64,000 bases of DNA from Paraglaciecola sp. T6c (GCF_000014225.1 NC_008228.1:5123006-5187005); one strand, 5' to 3'; positions 27,538 to 37,526 are shown, numbered from the stretch's first letter. The notes: generated from the letters alone by a model not told the origin. Numbers and translations: made by a program.

Positions 27538-28180
27538 AATCAACACGGTATTGCTTGATATTTTTCAAATGCTCAGCCAACTCAGGTTGCGCTGAAGCTT
27601 GGGTTTGTAAGTACTCGATTAGATCAGCCAGACTAACAATAGACACCACTTTCGTAGCAAAATCTCGCTCAACTTCTTGAATGGCAGACAACTCACCTTG
27701 GCCTTTCTCTTGGCGGTCAAGTGCAATCAACACACCCGCTAGACTCGCATCATGGGCAGCGATTAACGCCATCGATTCACGTATAGCCGTGCCCGCTGTA
27801 ATCACGTCGTCCACTAACATCACTTTGCCAGCTAACGCGCTCCCCACTAAATTTCCACCTTCACCGTGGGTTTTGGCTTCTTTTCGGTTGAAGCAGTAAG
27901 GCTTATCAACATCGTGCTTGTCAGCTAATGCTACAGCGGTTGTTGTTGCAATGGGGATCCCTTTGTAAGCAGGGCCGAATAACAAATCGTATTCAATATT
28001 CGACGCTTGCAGTGCCTGAGCATAGTACTGACCTAATTTAGCCAAATCACGGCCTGTATTAAACAAACCTGCATTGAAAAAGTACGGGCTTTTACGCCCA
28101 GACTTCAAAGTAAATTCACCAAATTTGAGCACACCACGGCCCAAGGCAAATTCAATAAACTCTTTTTGATAATCTAGCAT
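27527..28180 (-). CDS. pyrE: Orotate phosphoribosyltransferase
   Basis: A 217-aa enzyme of UMP synthesis (orotate + PRPP to OMP). Signatures are the family start [35 protein letters not shown] (seen in pieces), [10 protein letters not shown], and the PRPP loop [15 protein letters not shown]. coli PyrE is 213 aa. It follows rph by 38 bases, the same order as in E. coli, and its last codons overlap the tusA-like gene. Confidence 0.96.
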   Translation of the reverse strand: MLDYQKEFIEFALGRGVLKFGEFTLKSGRKSPYFFNAGLFNTGRDLAKLGQYYAQALQASNIEYDLLFGPAYKGIPIATTTAVALADKHDVDKPYCFNRKEAKTHGEGGNLVGSALAGKVMLVDDVITAGTAIRESMALIAAHDASLAGVLIALDRQEKGQGELSAIQEVERDFATKVVSIVSLADLIEYLQTQASAQPELAEHLKNIKQYRVDYGI

Positions 28181-28218
28181 TAATCTACCTATGTATTGAG
28201 ATGTTGATTGGCCAATTC

Positions 28219-28932
28219 TTAGTTAAGTGCAGCTTTTTGCTCGTCGAACAATTCACGGATACCGTGTTTTGCCAGCTCTAGCATTTCATGCATTTCTTCA
28301 ATACTAAAAGGTTCGCCTTCAGCAGTACCTTGTACTTCGATCATTTTACCCGTATCGGTCATCACCACATTCATATCGGTTTCTGCTTCTGAGTCCTCTG
28401 TGTATTCCAAGTCAGCAATCGCATTGCCCTTGTATATACCCACAGAAATCGCCGCGATCATGTGCTTCATAGGGTTGGTTTTGATGATCCCTTTGCTGCG
28501 CATCCATGTAAGCGCATCAACAAGTGCCACACACGCGCCAGTGATGGATGCAGTGCGTGTACCGCCATCAGCCTGAATGACATCACAATCTACAACTATG
28601 GTGTTTTCGCCAAGCAGTTTTAAATCAAGCGCGGCACGTAACGAACGAGCGATTAACCGCTGAATTTCCAATGTCCTACCACCTTGTTTACCACGAGCCG
28701 CTTCACGATCTGAACGAGTATGGGTCGCACGTGGCAACATACTGTACTCAGCATTCACCCAGCCTTTACCTTGGCCTTTCATGAAACGGGGCACACCTTC
28801 AGTCACAGAGGCGTTGCACAATACTTTCGTGTTGCCGAACTCAATCAATACAGAACCTTCTGCATGACAAGTGAAATTACGGGTAATAGTAACTGGGCGA
28901 ATTTGGCTTGCGGTTCTGTCGTTCGGGCGCAT
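28219..28932 (-). CDS. rph: Ribonuclease PH
   Basis: A 237-aa phosphorolytic 3'-5' exoribonuclease that trims tRNA 3' ends. Motifs include [14 protein letters not shown] at the start, [20 protein letters not shown], the phosphate-binding region [37 protein letters not shown] (in pieces), and the terminal domain [19 protein letters not shown]. It is full length and uninterrupted. It is the first gene of rph-pyrE-tusA and is divergent from yicC. Confidence 0.96.
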
Positions 28933-29111
28933 GGATAACTCCTATAAATAATTTGCGCGCATTATACCGAATTGATGCCGCGGGTTCTTACAAAAATATG
29001 GCCAATGTTGCACTTATTCTGCCACTGAAAACGTTTGAAAAAATGTTAGCTATCGCGCATGGGTGTCACAGGGGTATAATACCCATTAGTTTTCACCAAG
29101 GAATGAACCTA

Positions 29112-29975
29112 ATGATTTACAGCATGACCGCATTTGCCCGTCGCGAACTTAAAGCACAGTGGGGTACAGCCGTATGGGAAATCCGCTCTGTTAACCAACG
29201 TTTTCTTGAAACCTACTTTCGTCTTCCAGAGCAATTCAAAAGCCTAGAGCCCATATTGCGTGAACGTTTTCGTAAACAATTACAGCGCGGAAAAGTAGAA
29301 TGTGCGTTACGTTTTGTAGCAAACGATGCAGCGGTCGGTAAATTAAGTTTGAATGAAGATTTGGCTCGCCAAGTGATGAACGCAGCTGACTGGGTGCAAT
29401 CTCATGGTCAATCATCAGGTGTAAACCCATTAGACGTACTGCGCTGGCCTGGTGTTATCGCCGCAGAAGAAACTGATATGGAAGGGATTCAAGCCGATGT
29501 CTTAGCTGAATTCGACGCCACGTTAAGTGATTTTATTACGGCCCGCGCCACCGAAGGTACCAACCTTAGAGCGATGATCGAACAGCGTCTTGATGGCATT
29601 CAAGTGGAAGTCGATAAAGTGACCCAGCACATGCCTGATGTGCTCAAGTGGCAAAAAGACAAGATTCTTGCCCGCTTTGAAGAGGCTAAGATTGAACTTG
29701 ATGCCACCCGCGTAGAGCAAGAGATGATCATGCTGGCGCAAAAAGTCGACGTGGCGGAAGAGCTGGACCGCTTAGTATCACATATTGGTGAAACCCGTAA
29801 AATTTTAAAAAAAGGCGGCCCTGTAGGTCGTCGGTTAGATTTTATGATGCAAGAGTTTAACCGTGAGTCAAATACACTAGGCTCTAAGTCAATCAATAGC
29901 GACATCACCCAATCAGCGGTCGAGTTAAAAGTATTGATTGAGCAAATGCGCGAGCAGATAGCGAATATAGAGTAA
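29112..29975 (+). CDS. yicC: YicC/YloC-family endoribonuclease
   Basis: A 287-aa protein, the same length as E. coli YicC when started at 29112, where AAGGA lies nine bases upstream. The N-terminal domain begins MIYSMTAFARRE with WEIRSVNQRFLETYFRLPEQF, and the C-terminal domain carries EQEMIMLAQKVDVAEELDRLVSHIGE and GRRLDFMMQEFNRESNTLGSKS. Members are metal-dependent RNA endonucleases; E. coli YicC affects RyhB small-RNA decay. The gene is divergent from rph, as in E. coli. Confidence 0.94.
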   Translation: MIYSMTAFARRELKAQWGTAVWEIRSVNQRFLETYFRLPEQFKSLEPILRERFRKQLQRGKVECALRFVANDAAVGKLSLNEDLARQVMNAADWVQSHGQSSGVNPLDVLRWPGVIAAEETDMEGIQADVLAEFDATLSDFITARATEGTNLRAMIEQRLDGIQVEVDKVTQHMPDVLKWQKDKILARFEEAKIELDATRVEQEMIMLAQKVDVAEELDRLVSHIGETRKILKKGGPVGRRLDFMMQEFNRESNTLGSKSINSDITQSAVELKVLIEQMREQIANIE

Positions 29976-30004
29976 ACACATACCCATAAATTTATTCAAG
30001 CTGA

Positions 30005-30361
30005 ACAGCGCTTAGATTATTGCTTCAGCGGCATTCCCCGCATTGCGCTGTTGGTATATACGGGCAAACATTGAATGCATTCGAAGCGGCCGGCGTGACG
30101 CCTGCGATCTCTAGCCAGCCACGTTCAATGCGAACCTTGCTGGTTGAAGTCGGTGCAGGGCTCGGTATAGGCGTGGCACCCTATTGCATTAAACGATTGG
30201 TTAGCAATAGTTGTGCTTTCGTTAAAATCAATGAAATCAGCGTACCTATTCCATTCGTTGCTCAGTTTAAGCACTCTCCCATGAATCCAACCGTGTCTAG
30301 CTTCGTGAACTTGCTAGCTGAGCGTAAATCTGACATACAAAGGTTAATGTCGCCGCCATAA
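30005..30361 (+). pseudogene. Remnant of a LysR-type regulator (C-terminal effector domain only)
   Basis: The open frame (no ATG; first TTG at 30020) codes for a C-terminal LysR substrate-binding half-domain: FEAAGVTPAISSQPRSMRTLLVEVGAGLGIGVAPYCIKRL, then VPFVAQFKHSPMNPTVSSFVNLL. The N-terminal helix-turn-helix and the first half of the effector domain are absent; yicC ends only 30 bases before. This is best read as a decayed gene rather than a functional short protein. Confidence 0.65.
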
Positions 30362-30415
30362 TATGAAAAATAATCGTGTTACTCATTTTCTTACTTCTCG
30401 AATACATGCCCGAGC

Positions 30416-30437
30416 CTGTGTTTCATGTGAAACACAG
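30416..30437. promoter_or_regulatory. parS-like centromere site (22-bp perfect palindrome)
   Basis: The central 16 bases TGTTTCATGTGAAACA (30419-30434) match the chromosomal parS consensus TGTTTCACGTGAAACA at 15 positions. Flanking bases extend it to two 10-base arms (CTGTGTTTCA and TGAAACACAG) around TG. It lies about 21 kb from parB and about 25.5 kb from oriC, within the usual zone for parS. Confidence 0.75.
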
Positions 30438-30827
30438 AAGCTCTTAAACTTCTTACGATCGCACTTCATGTGCTTTACAACCTAACTGCATATATAAGCA
30501 GCATTTCCACTAACGCTGAGGTTTAATTACATGGGCGAGTACCCTAGTATGCCGAGCATTCGAGTTAGCCGCTATTTCATCTCAATATCACTATTTAGCC
30601 ATTTCAGAAGGGTCAAATACATGGCGAATACCATGGATATGAGTGTCGAAAAATTTAACAGTAACTGTAAAAAAAATTGAATGCTGAAATTAACACCTTG
30701 ATTTTTATCATTTTTAATTATGTGGCTTGCTATATGCTTTTTATTGAGAAGAGATGTAGTACTGAGTATGCCCTAACATGGCATACCTATTTTAACTGAT
30801 AGATAACTAACTGGTTTAAATGCGCAG
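30438..30827. other. Intergenic stretch with no gene called
   Basis: An AT-rich 390-base gap follows the parS-like palindrome. No frame with a ribosome site, RNA gene or strong terminator was seen. Confidence 0.4.
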
Positions 30828-31010
30828 ATGTCTTGTTTAACACGAAAATTACAGCAGCAGCTTACTCGTTATATCCAACGAAATAGCAATGTATTAGCCG
30901 CTAACGATGCAGAGCAAATTCGCAATGTACTTGTGAGTAAAGGCGTATGCCCTTCAGATGTCACAACCGATCAGGTTAAAGTGATTCTGCAGGACGCCCG
31001 TAGTAGCTAA
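30828..31010 (+). CDS. 60-aa hypothetical protein
   Basis: A short soluble frame (starts MSCLTRKLQQQLTRYIQ; later VLVSKGVCPSDVTTDQVKVIL) of helix-forming composition. I do not recognise it. The ribosome site is weak. Its stop overlaps the stop of the convergent HD-GYP gene. It may be real, but support is modest. Confidence 0.45.
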   Translation: MSCLTRKLQQQLTRYIQRNSNVLAANDAEQIRNVLVSKGVCPSDVTTDQVKVILQDARSS

Positions 31011-32173
31011 ATGGCGATAGATTCGTTGAAGTAACGATTGAAGTCTAATTTGAATTCACTGGCCAGCACCGCCTTCTCAACGCGATACTGAGAGTGAAGT
31101 AAGTCAATCTCCACGGGTGGCAAATAGTGAGCGCTGCGCACTGAATAAAAAACCTTCACCTGTGGTTTAAGGGGGTTATTCTCATTTTGCTTAATCACAA
31201 CAGCTATTTTCTCGCTAGAGAGTTTCACTAAACTTCCCACTGGATACACACCAATACATTTTATGAACTGCTCGACTAAGTGTTGATCATACTTTAACGG
31301 TGTTTCTTCATGGAGTATTTTCAGTGCTTTTTGCGAAGGCATTCCCGCTTTATAGCAACGATCTGCGGTGATAGCATCGTAGGTATCCACTATGGCTATC
31401 ATACGACCAAATTTGGTTATTTCATCTCCCCGGGCACCATCTGGGTAACCATAACCGTCGAGTCGCTCATGGTGTTGTGAAATAGTTTCAATCATACGCT
31501 CTGGTATACCCATCTCTTCTAACACTCGGATACCGTAATATACGTGATCACGCATAATCACCATTTCTTGGTCAGTCAAACGACCCGGCTTATGTAGGAT
31601 CTCATCGGGGACTTTGATTTTTCCTATATCATGCAGGAAACCTGACAACGCGAGTTCTTGCACTTCTTCTTCTGGCATTTCTAAGTAATTGGCAAAGTTG
31701 GCTAGCAAGATAGCGACGTTTAAGGAATGCTCAAGCAGGTAACTGTCTTTTTCACGAATTTTAGTCATGCACAAAAGGGCATTTGGATTACGGTCAATAG
31801 AAGACACCAAATTAGAGGTAAACTCTTTTGGAATGGCTATATCTATAGGCAAGCCCTTGTCAGCCGCCTGTAGCATTCGCCGTTGCAGTATTTTACCTTT
31901 CTCGTGAAGCTTTGCCGCCTTACCTATTTCGTCAGCAAACGGAATATCTAGCTCTGAAGGTGGTTCCACATCAGGGGCGGGCTCTTCCTCCTTTACCAGT
32001 TGCTTACTCAAATCAATGACAATCGAAACAATACCCTGCTTCTTCATGGCAGTGATCGCCGTATTTGTTGTCACCCGTCCTCTGCTTTTGATTTTCAGGT
32101 TGCCATTTTGCTCTGCAATTGAGTCTACATACATGCCGACTTCTAAATCGCTCACCGGGATAGTTTTTAGCAC
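31007..32173 (-). CDS. HD-GYP domain cyclic-di-GMP phosphodiesterase with DUF3391 N-terminus
   Basis: A 388-aa cytoplasmic signalling protein. Residues 1-125 form a DUF3391 region (MLKTIPVSDLEVGMYV). The HD-GYP domain has H181-D182 (FLHDIGKIKVPDEIL), HVYYGIRVLEE, SQHHERLDG and the GYP element at residues 242-244, so the catalytic and GYP motifs are intact and active hydrolysis of cyclic-di-GMP is expected. It has no sensor domain beyond DUF3391. It is divergent from the TonB receptor gene with about 365 bases between. Confidence 0.9.
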   Translation of the reverse strand: MLKTIPVSDLEVGMYVDSIAEQNGNLKIKSRGRVTTNTAITAMKKQGIVSIVIDLSKQLVKEEEPAPDVEPPSELDIPFADEIGKAAKLHEKGKILQRRMLQAADKGLPIDIAIPKEFTSNLVSSIDRNPNALLCMTKIREKDSYLLEHSLNVAILLANFANYLEMPEEEVQELALSGFLHDIGKIKVPDEILHKPGRLTDQEMVIMRDHVYYGIRVLEEMGIPERMIETISQHHERLDGYGYPDGARGDEITKFGRMIAIVDTYDAITADRCYKAGMPSQKALKILHEETPLKYDQHLVEQFIKCIGVYPVGSLVKLSSEKIAVVIKQNENNPLKPQVKVFYSVRSAHYLPPVEIDLLHSQYRVEKAVLASEFKLDFNRYFNESIAI

Positions 32174-32539
32174 TAAAAATAGATTCCAATTGGGTGAAAA
32201 ACGCAGGTTGAGAGAAAAATAAACGATTTTACAAATTAGCGCAAATCCAGTGGCAATTCCGGCGTTTAATCGGTGGAGTATTTGCCGATATTTTATTCAT
32301 GTTTGGGTTTTGATTTGCGTAAAAATCTTACAATTACATTGAAAAACGACCATTCACGAAAAAAAACAAATTAATAACAATTTTTGTTAATGATAAGTTA
32401 AATACTGCAGATTGACATATAGTTAACATGACTTTAACGTAATCCAGCGTTTACATCTTGTTGTTTGTGTAAGGCTGTTTGGAACACCAAGGAACGCGAC
32501 TCTTTTGATGATAATAATAGGGCTCACAAGGTACACGTT
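32174..32539. other. Divergent regulatory region before the receptor cluster
   Basis: A 366-base AT-rich gap separates HD-GYP (minus) and the TonB receptor (plus). A small inverted repeat TAACAA-TTT-TTGTTA lies at 32375-32389. Promoters for both sides must be here, but none is convincing by eye. No separate regulator gene lies in the cluster. Confidence 0.4.
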
Positions 32540-35500
32540 ATGAACACACATATAAATTTCAAAAAGTCATTGCTGACCAGCAGTATTTCAATGTTGCTAA
32601 GTAGTGCAGCGATAATGCCTTCAGTTGCGCAAGGGCAAATAGCACCAGAAGATGTAGAAGTGATACAGGTGACAGGTATTCGTGGCAGCTTATTACGCGC
32701 AATGGACATTAAGCGTGATTCTAGTGGCATAGTGGACGCAATTTCAGCAGAGGACATGGGCAAATTCCCTGATTCTAACTTAGCTGAATCATTACAACGT
32801 ATCACGGGCGTCTCTATTGACCGCGCAAGTGGTGAAGGGTCTCAAGTGACGGTTCGTGGCTTTGGCGCCGCCAACAACTTAATTACCTTAAATGGCCGTC
32901 AACTGCCGACCACAACGGGTAGTAGAACGTTCGACTTTGCAAATATAGCGTCTGAAAGTGTATCAGGCGTTGAGGTTTATAAAACTGCTGATGCCAGCGT
33001 TACCTCAGGCGGGATAGGCGCAACAATCAACTTATCCACTCACAGACCATTCCATTCTCCCGGCACAAAAGCAACGTTTGGCGCTAAATTAGTGGACGAT
33101 AAATCTACAGACAAGGGTGATGTCACACCCGAGATCAGCGGTTTGTACTCGCAAACGTTTGCTGATGAAACCGTTGGTATTTCAATATCTGGTAGTTATC
33201 AAGAACGCGAAAGCGGCATGCAGCAGTTTTTAGCAGACCAAGGTTATCGCGCGAGTGAATATACGAATACCGGCTGGGGTGGTGTTCCTGCAGGCGCTGA
33301 AGGTGGCATAAACCGCCCAACATCCGGCATTTATTCTAATCCTCAACAACCAAGATATGTCTTCGAAGAGCGTCAACGAGAACGCACAAATGGGCAGCTA
33401 GTTTTACAATTTAGACCAACCGATAACCTTACTGCCACGTTAGATTACACACTTATTCGCAATGATATTGAAGAGCAACATACAGATGCGTCTGTTTGGT
33501 TTAACTATGCTGGGGATCGAAGTGAATCCGTATGGGCTGGAGCACCTAATGCTGTACCTTTGATTTACTCTGAAATATACGAAATCAACAGCGAAGCTGA
33601 TCTGCAAGATACCTCATTAACTGTTGGCGCTTGGGGCCGAGAAGAAAGCATCGACTCTATCGGACTGAATCTAGACTGGCAGGTCAGTGATGCCTTGCAA
33701 CTCACACTAGATCACCACAGTTCAGAAGCTGAAATGAGAGCGTCCGATCCGCGTCATGGCACACGTAACAACTTGCAACTCCCCTCTTACACGCGAACCC
33801 GAACCGGACTAGACTTGACAGGAGAGTTACCAGGGATTGCTACAGGTAACATAGAAAACTTTAATCCCAACACCATGCGTTTATCGGGCAGTTGGTTTGC
33901 CAATGATTTTTACACCTCAGAGATAGACCAAACCCAAGTCAGCGGTAAGTACTTTTTAACTGACGAGGCCAGTATCGACTTCGGTGTATCAGTCAACACC
34001 GTCAATAATCGCTACCGCCATACCCAAGTGCAAAGAGCAGATTGGGGCGGTGTAGGTGAAGAAGGGGATTTCGCTGACGTTGACTGGACGGAAGACACAA
34101 TATTAGACAAATTCAACGCCAACGCTGGGAATTTTGAAGGAACAGCAACCCAAGGCGACTATGACTTATTCAACCGCATTTGGTATGCAGATTTTGATGA
34201 AATTGTCAGAGCTGCAGAGTTTGCTGATCCGGTTGCCAACGTAGACACCGTATGGGGTGATTGTTTAGCACCTGAGGGCGCATCTGCTGGCCCTAATGGA
34301 GAAGGACATTTTTGTGCTTCAACCGATTGGGATGCCGACACCAACCGCTTTACGGAAGAAGAAACCACAGCAGCATTTGTTCAATTGCACTATGACGGCG
34401 AATTAGGGGACATGCCATACGATGCTCACTTAGGCATGCGCTTCGAAAAAACCGATGTTACCTCAACCGCTTCGGCACCGGGTTATAACCGCGTTGAATG
34501 GTCAGAAGATACTTCGACTGCGGTTACAGGACTAACAGGCATTGAAACCTTGAGCCAAGAAGCAGATTACTCGCAGTTTTTGCCAAGTTTCAACTTCAAT
34601 ATATCAGTTACAGATGATGTCATAATGCGCGCCGCTGTGGGGAAAACCATATCAAGAGCCGGTTACGGCGCACTGCAAGGGGGTACGACTATCAATACCT
34701 CAGGCAGTTTAAGTGGATATTCTGGTACCTCAGGTAATCCGGGGCTTCGACCTTTAGAGTCTATAAACTATGATCTTTCTGCTGAGTGGTATTACGATGA
34801 AGGAAGCTATGTTTCTTTAGGCTATTTCAGAAAAGATGTGACCAAATGGATTACCACTGGTACAACCAACTCAACTGTGTTCAATCTTGCTAACCCATTG
34901 AATGGTGAAAAATTTGACGCCGCTGTTGCCGCCTTAGGCGCCGGAGCGAGTAACCAACAAATTCGGACGTATATTTTCGAAAATTATGCTGATGACCCTA
35001 ACGTTACCCCTAATTTTGACGAAAATGGCGAACTAGACGGCGGTATTATTTTGGGTGATCCAGCCACCGATAACACAGTCAACTTTAGAATTAATGTTCC
35101 TGTCAATGGCGACACAGAACATACCATTGATGGCATTGAATTTAACGTTCAGCACCTGTTTGGTGAATCTGGCTTTGGCGGTATCGCTAACTACACTATG
35201 GTGGATTCAGGTTTAAAATATGATAAATCGTCGTTAGGTGATACCGAATCCTTAGTGGGTTTGAGCGATACAGCCAACTTAGTTTTATTCTATGACAAAG
35301 AGGGTTTGCAAGCGCGCATTGCATACAACTGGCGCGACGAGTTTTTAAATGAGCGACGTGTCAATGGGGATTTAACAGCGCCCGTTTTTACTGATACTTA
35401 TTATCAAATTGACTTTAACTTAAGTTACGAAATAAAACAGCTAAAGGGACTGACCGTATTTTTAGAAGGTATTAACATCACCGATGAATATACCAATGAG

Positions 35501-35581
35501 TTTGGTCGGGACAGCCAATTGATCTACAAACTCACACAAACTGGTGCCCGATATAACATTGGCGCTCGATACACGTTTTAA
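32540..35581 (+). CDS. TonB-dependent outer-membrane receptor (nutrient uptake type)
   Basis: A 1013-aa beta-barrel receptor. The start at 32540 follows AAGGT, and the signal peptide ends near VAQGQ. The plug domain has VIQVTGIRGSLLRAMDIKRDSSGIVDAISAEDMGKFPDSNLAESLQRITGVSIDR (in pieces), VTVRGFGAANNLITLNGRQLP and GGIGATINLSTHRPF; the barrel ends with the aromatic ARYTF terminus. The plug sequence is that of the carbohydrate/organic-nutrient group (TIGR01782-like) rather than siderophore receptors. It is the first gene of a cluster with SapC, cupin, tryptophan-halogenase and DUF6445 genes, an arrangement linked to glycan uptake in Alteromonadales and Xanthomonadales. The ligand is unknown. Confidence 0.92.
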   Translation: MNTHINFKKSLLTSSISMLLSSAAIMPSVAQGQIAPEDVEVIQVTGIRGSLLRAMDIKRDSSGIVDAISAEDMGKFPDSNLAESLQRITGVSIDRASGEGSQVTVRGFGAANNLITLNGRQLPTTTGSRTFDFANIASESVSGVEVYKTADASVTSGGIGATINLSTHRPFHSPGTKATFGAKLVDDKSTDKGDVTPEISGLYSQTFADETVGISISGSYQERESGMQQFLADQGYRASEYTNTGWGGVPAGAEGGINRPTSGIYSNPQQPRYVFEERQRERTNGQLVLQFRPTDNLTATLDYTLIRNDIEEQHTDASVWFNYAGDRSESVWAGAPNAVPLIYSEIYEINSEADLQDTSLTVGAWGREESIDSIGLNLDWQVSDALQLTLDHHSSEAEMRASDPRHGTRNNLQLPSYTRTRTGLDLTGELPGIATGNIENFNPNTMRLSGSWFANDFYTSEIDQTQVSGKYFLTDEASIDFGVSVNTVNNRYRHTQVQRADWGGVGEEGDFADVDWTEDTILDKFNANAGNFEGTATQGDYDLFNRIWYADFDEIVRAAEFADPVANVDTVWGDCLAPEGASAGPNGEGHFCASTDWDADTNRFTEEETTAAFVQLHYDGELGDMPYDAHLGMRFEKTDVTSTASAPGYNRVEWSEDTSTAVTGLTGIETLSQEADYSQFLPSFNFNISVTDDVIMRAAVGKTISRAGYGALQGGTTINTSGSLSGYSGTSGNPGLRPLESINYDLSAEWYYDEGSYVSLGYFRKDVTKWITTGTTNSTVFNLANPLNGEKFDAAVAALGAGASNQQIRTYIFENYADDPNVTPNFDENGELDGGIILGDPATDNTVNFRINVPVNGDTEHTIDGIEFNVQHLFGESGFGGIANYTMVDSGLKYDKSSLGDTESLVGLSDTANLVLFYDKEGLQARIAYNWRDEFLNERRVNGDLTAPVFTDTYYQIDFNLSYEIKQLKGLTVFLEGINITDEYTNEFGRDSQLIYKLTQTGARYNIGARYTF

Positions 35582-35637
35582 CTTTCAGGATGTTCGCACT
35601 CTGCGAATCGGAAGCCGTCTTATAGTTAAATAATTTT

Positions 35638-35670
35638 AGCCGCGAACTGTCATGAGTGCCGCGGCTTTTT
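35638..35670 (+). terminator. Terminator or attenuator between receptor and SapC gene
   Basis: A 7-bp GC-rich stem AGCCGCG/CGCGGCT with a 15-base loop is followed by four T residues. It lies 56 bases after the receptor stop and could reduce transcription into the downstream four genes, keeping receptor levels higher. Confidence 0.6.
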
Positions 35671-35744
35671 CGCCAATGACTCGAACCAGGTCATTACAAG
35701 GCGCAAAAACATGTCAGCAATTACAATTAAAAAGTGGGGCTTTT

Positions 35745-36479
35745 ATGGCAAACCATGTATTACTCAACAGCGTTGAACACAGCGACCTAAAAATTATCAC
35801 CACCCGGAGCGAGAAATATGGTGATAATCTTTGGTTTTCGCCCACCTTTGTTGACGAGATACGCAGTGTACAAGCGCATTACCCTATCGTATTTCACAAA
35901 GACCAAAACAGTGGCCAGTTCACACCGGTCGCTCTTTTTGGTTTTGAGCAGCAAGAAAATCTATTTTTAGAATCCTCAAAATGGTGTGCAACCTACATCC
36001 CCTTGTCTGTTCAACGCATGCCTTTCTTCATTGGTAGACAAGATGTGACGACCGATGGCGGAACTGAGCAGCAACGTGTGATTACCTTAGATATTGATTC
36101 TCCACGCGTTAGTAAAACGCAGGGTATCGAGTTGTTTTTAGAATACGGTGGAAATAGTCAATACTTAGAAGACATAGCCGCCATACTTGAAACCTTGCAT
36201 CATGGCCTGCAAGGCAATGACAACTTTGTAAATGCGCTAACAAGCCTCAATTTATTGGAGCCCATGACACTTGATATCACCTTAGATAATGGCGCTAATC
36301 ATCAATTAGTGGGTTTCTATACCATTAATGAAGACGCACTCAATTCCCTTAGTTCAGACAACATAGTGCAGTTACATAAAGCTGGGTATTTGCAAGCTGC
36401 TTATCTGATTTTAGCCTCGCAAGTGCATTTCAATGATTTAGTGGCCTTGAAAAACAAGCGGGTCGCACAAGAGGAATAA
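35745..36479 (+). CDS. SapC family protein
   Basis: A 244-aa soluble protein. The start at 35745 has a GGGG-rich site before it; the longer frame lacks support. Sequence features such as FHKDQNSGQFTPVALFGFEQQENLFL, YIPLSVQRMPFFIG and a C-terminal LTLDNGAN...LVGFYTINEDAL-type segment fit the Pfam SapC family. Despite its name the family's activity is not settled; it regularly accompanies TonB receptors and tryptophan-halogenase-like genes. The next gene follows by 15 bases. Confidence 0.85.
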   Translation: MANHVLLNSVEHSDLKIITTRSEKYGDNLWFSPTFVDEIRSVQAHYPIVFHKDQNSGQFTPVALFGFEQQENLFLESSKWCATYIPLSVQRMPFFIGRQDVTTDGGTEQQRVITLDIDSPRVSKTQGIELFLEYGGNSQYLEDIAAILETLHHGLQGNDNFVNALTSLNLLEPMTLDITLDNGANHQLVGFYTINEDALNSLSSDNIVQLHKAGYLQAAYLILASQVHFNDLVALKNKRVAQEE

Positions 36480-36494
36480 TCGGAGAACACTGAC

Positions 36495-37526
36495 GTGCCT
36501 TTATCCAACGTGAAGCAGATTACTCAAAAGGTCAAACATCTTGAGGGGATAACGCCTAAGAATATCCCTGAAGCTTTGCTCAACAGCCAACAACCCATTG
36601 TACTGAAAGGTTATTGCAACCACTGGCCATTGGTAAAAGCCGCTAAACGTTCTGATGACGCGGCGGCACAACACCTTTTACAGTTCGATAAAGGTGCCTC
36701 TTTTCATACTCATTATTTGCCGAGCACCGCCCAAGGGCGAGTGTTCTATAATGCTGCAATGACAGGCTTTAACTTTGAATCAAGCCAACAACGCTTGCCA
36801 CAAATACTGACAGATATTCTGCACAACGCTCACAATAAAACAGGGCAGTGCGTGTATGTTAGCGCCACCAGCCTTGAGCAAAGTTTGCCTGGTTTACTCG
36901 AGCAAATAGACACCTTACCTGAGCTCAACTCCCCACTAGTGAATATTTGGTTGGGTAATGCGTGTCGTATAGCCGCGCATTATGACGTTGCCCAAAACCT
37001 AGCATGCTGCGCGGTTGGTAAAAGACGCTTTACCTTGTTTCCTCCTGAGCAATTAGAAAATCTATACGTTGGTCCGTTAGACAAGGCCCCAGGTGGTCAA
37101 GCAATTAGTACTGTGGATTTTAATCAGCCCGACTTAGTGAAATATCCAAAATTCGCACTGGCGTTAGAAGCGGCTCAAATGGCTGAATTAGAAGCAGGAG
37201 ACGCACTTATCCTCCCCAGTATGTGGTGGCACCATGTGCAAGGCTTAAGCGAGTTTAATGTGCTTATTACCCATTGGTGGCGCGACACGCCAGCACAAAT
37301 GGGTAGACCTATGAATGCCTTGTTATTAGCCATGATGAGTATTCGTGACTTACCTGAGCAGCAGCGAAGTGCGTGGAAAAACCAGTTTGACCATTATGTC
37401 TTTAAGCACCATCCAGAGGATTTTTCGCATATCCCAGAGGCAGCCAAAAGCATACTGGCGAGTCCAATGGATGACACAAACATTAGAAAACTGCGCGCTG
37501 ATCTACAAAATAAACTCAGACGATAA
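36495..37526 (+). CDS. Cupin-like / JmjC-type 2-oxoglutarate oxygenase family protein
   Basis: A 343-aa protein starting at a GTG with GGAG upstream. The cupin_8 core is visible: FHTHYLPSTAQGRVFYN, LVNIWLGNACRIAAHYDVAQNLACCAVGKRRFTLFPPEQ with the iron ligand pair H-x-D (AHYD), and the distal His in ALILPSMWWHHVQG, so the metal triad looks intact. Such proteins hydroxylate proteins or small molecules using Fe(II) and 2-oxoglutarate. It is the third gene of the cluster, 27 bases before the halogenase-like gene. The substrate is unknown. Confidence 0.85.
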   Translation: MPLSNVKQITQKVKHLEGITPKNIPEALLNSQQPIVLKGYCNHWPLVKAAKRSDDAAAQHLLQFDKGASFHTHYLPSTAQGRVFYNAAMTGFNFESSQQRLPQILTDILHNAHNKTGQCVYVSATSLEQSLPGLLEQIDTLPELNSPLVNIWLGNACRIAAHYDVAQNLACCAVGKRRFTLFPPEQLENLYVGPLDKAPGGQAISTVDFNQPDLVKYPKFALALEAAQMAELEAGDALILPSMWWHHVQGLSEFNVLITHWWRDTPAQMGRPMNALLLAMMSIRDLPEQQRSAWKNQFDHYVFKHHPEDFSHIPEAAKSILASPMDDTNIRKLRADLQNKLRR

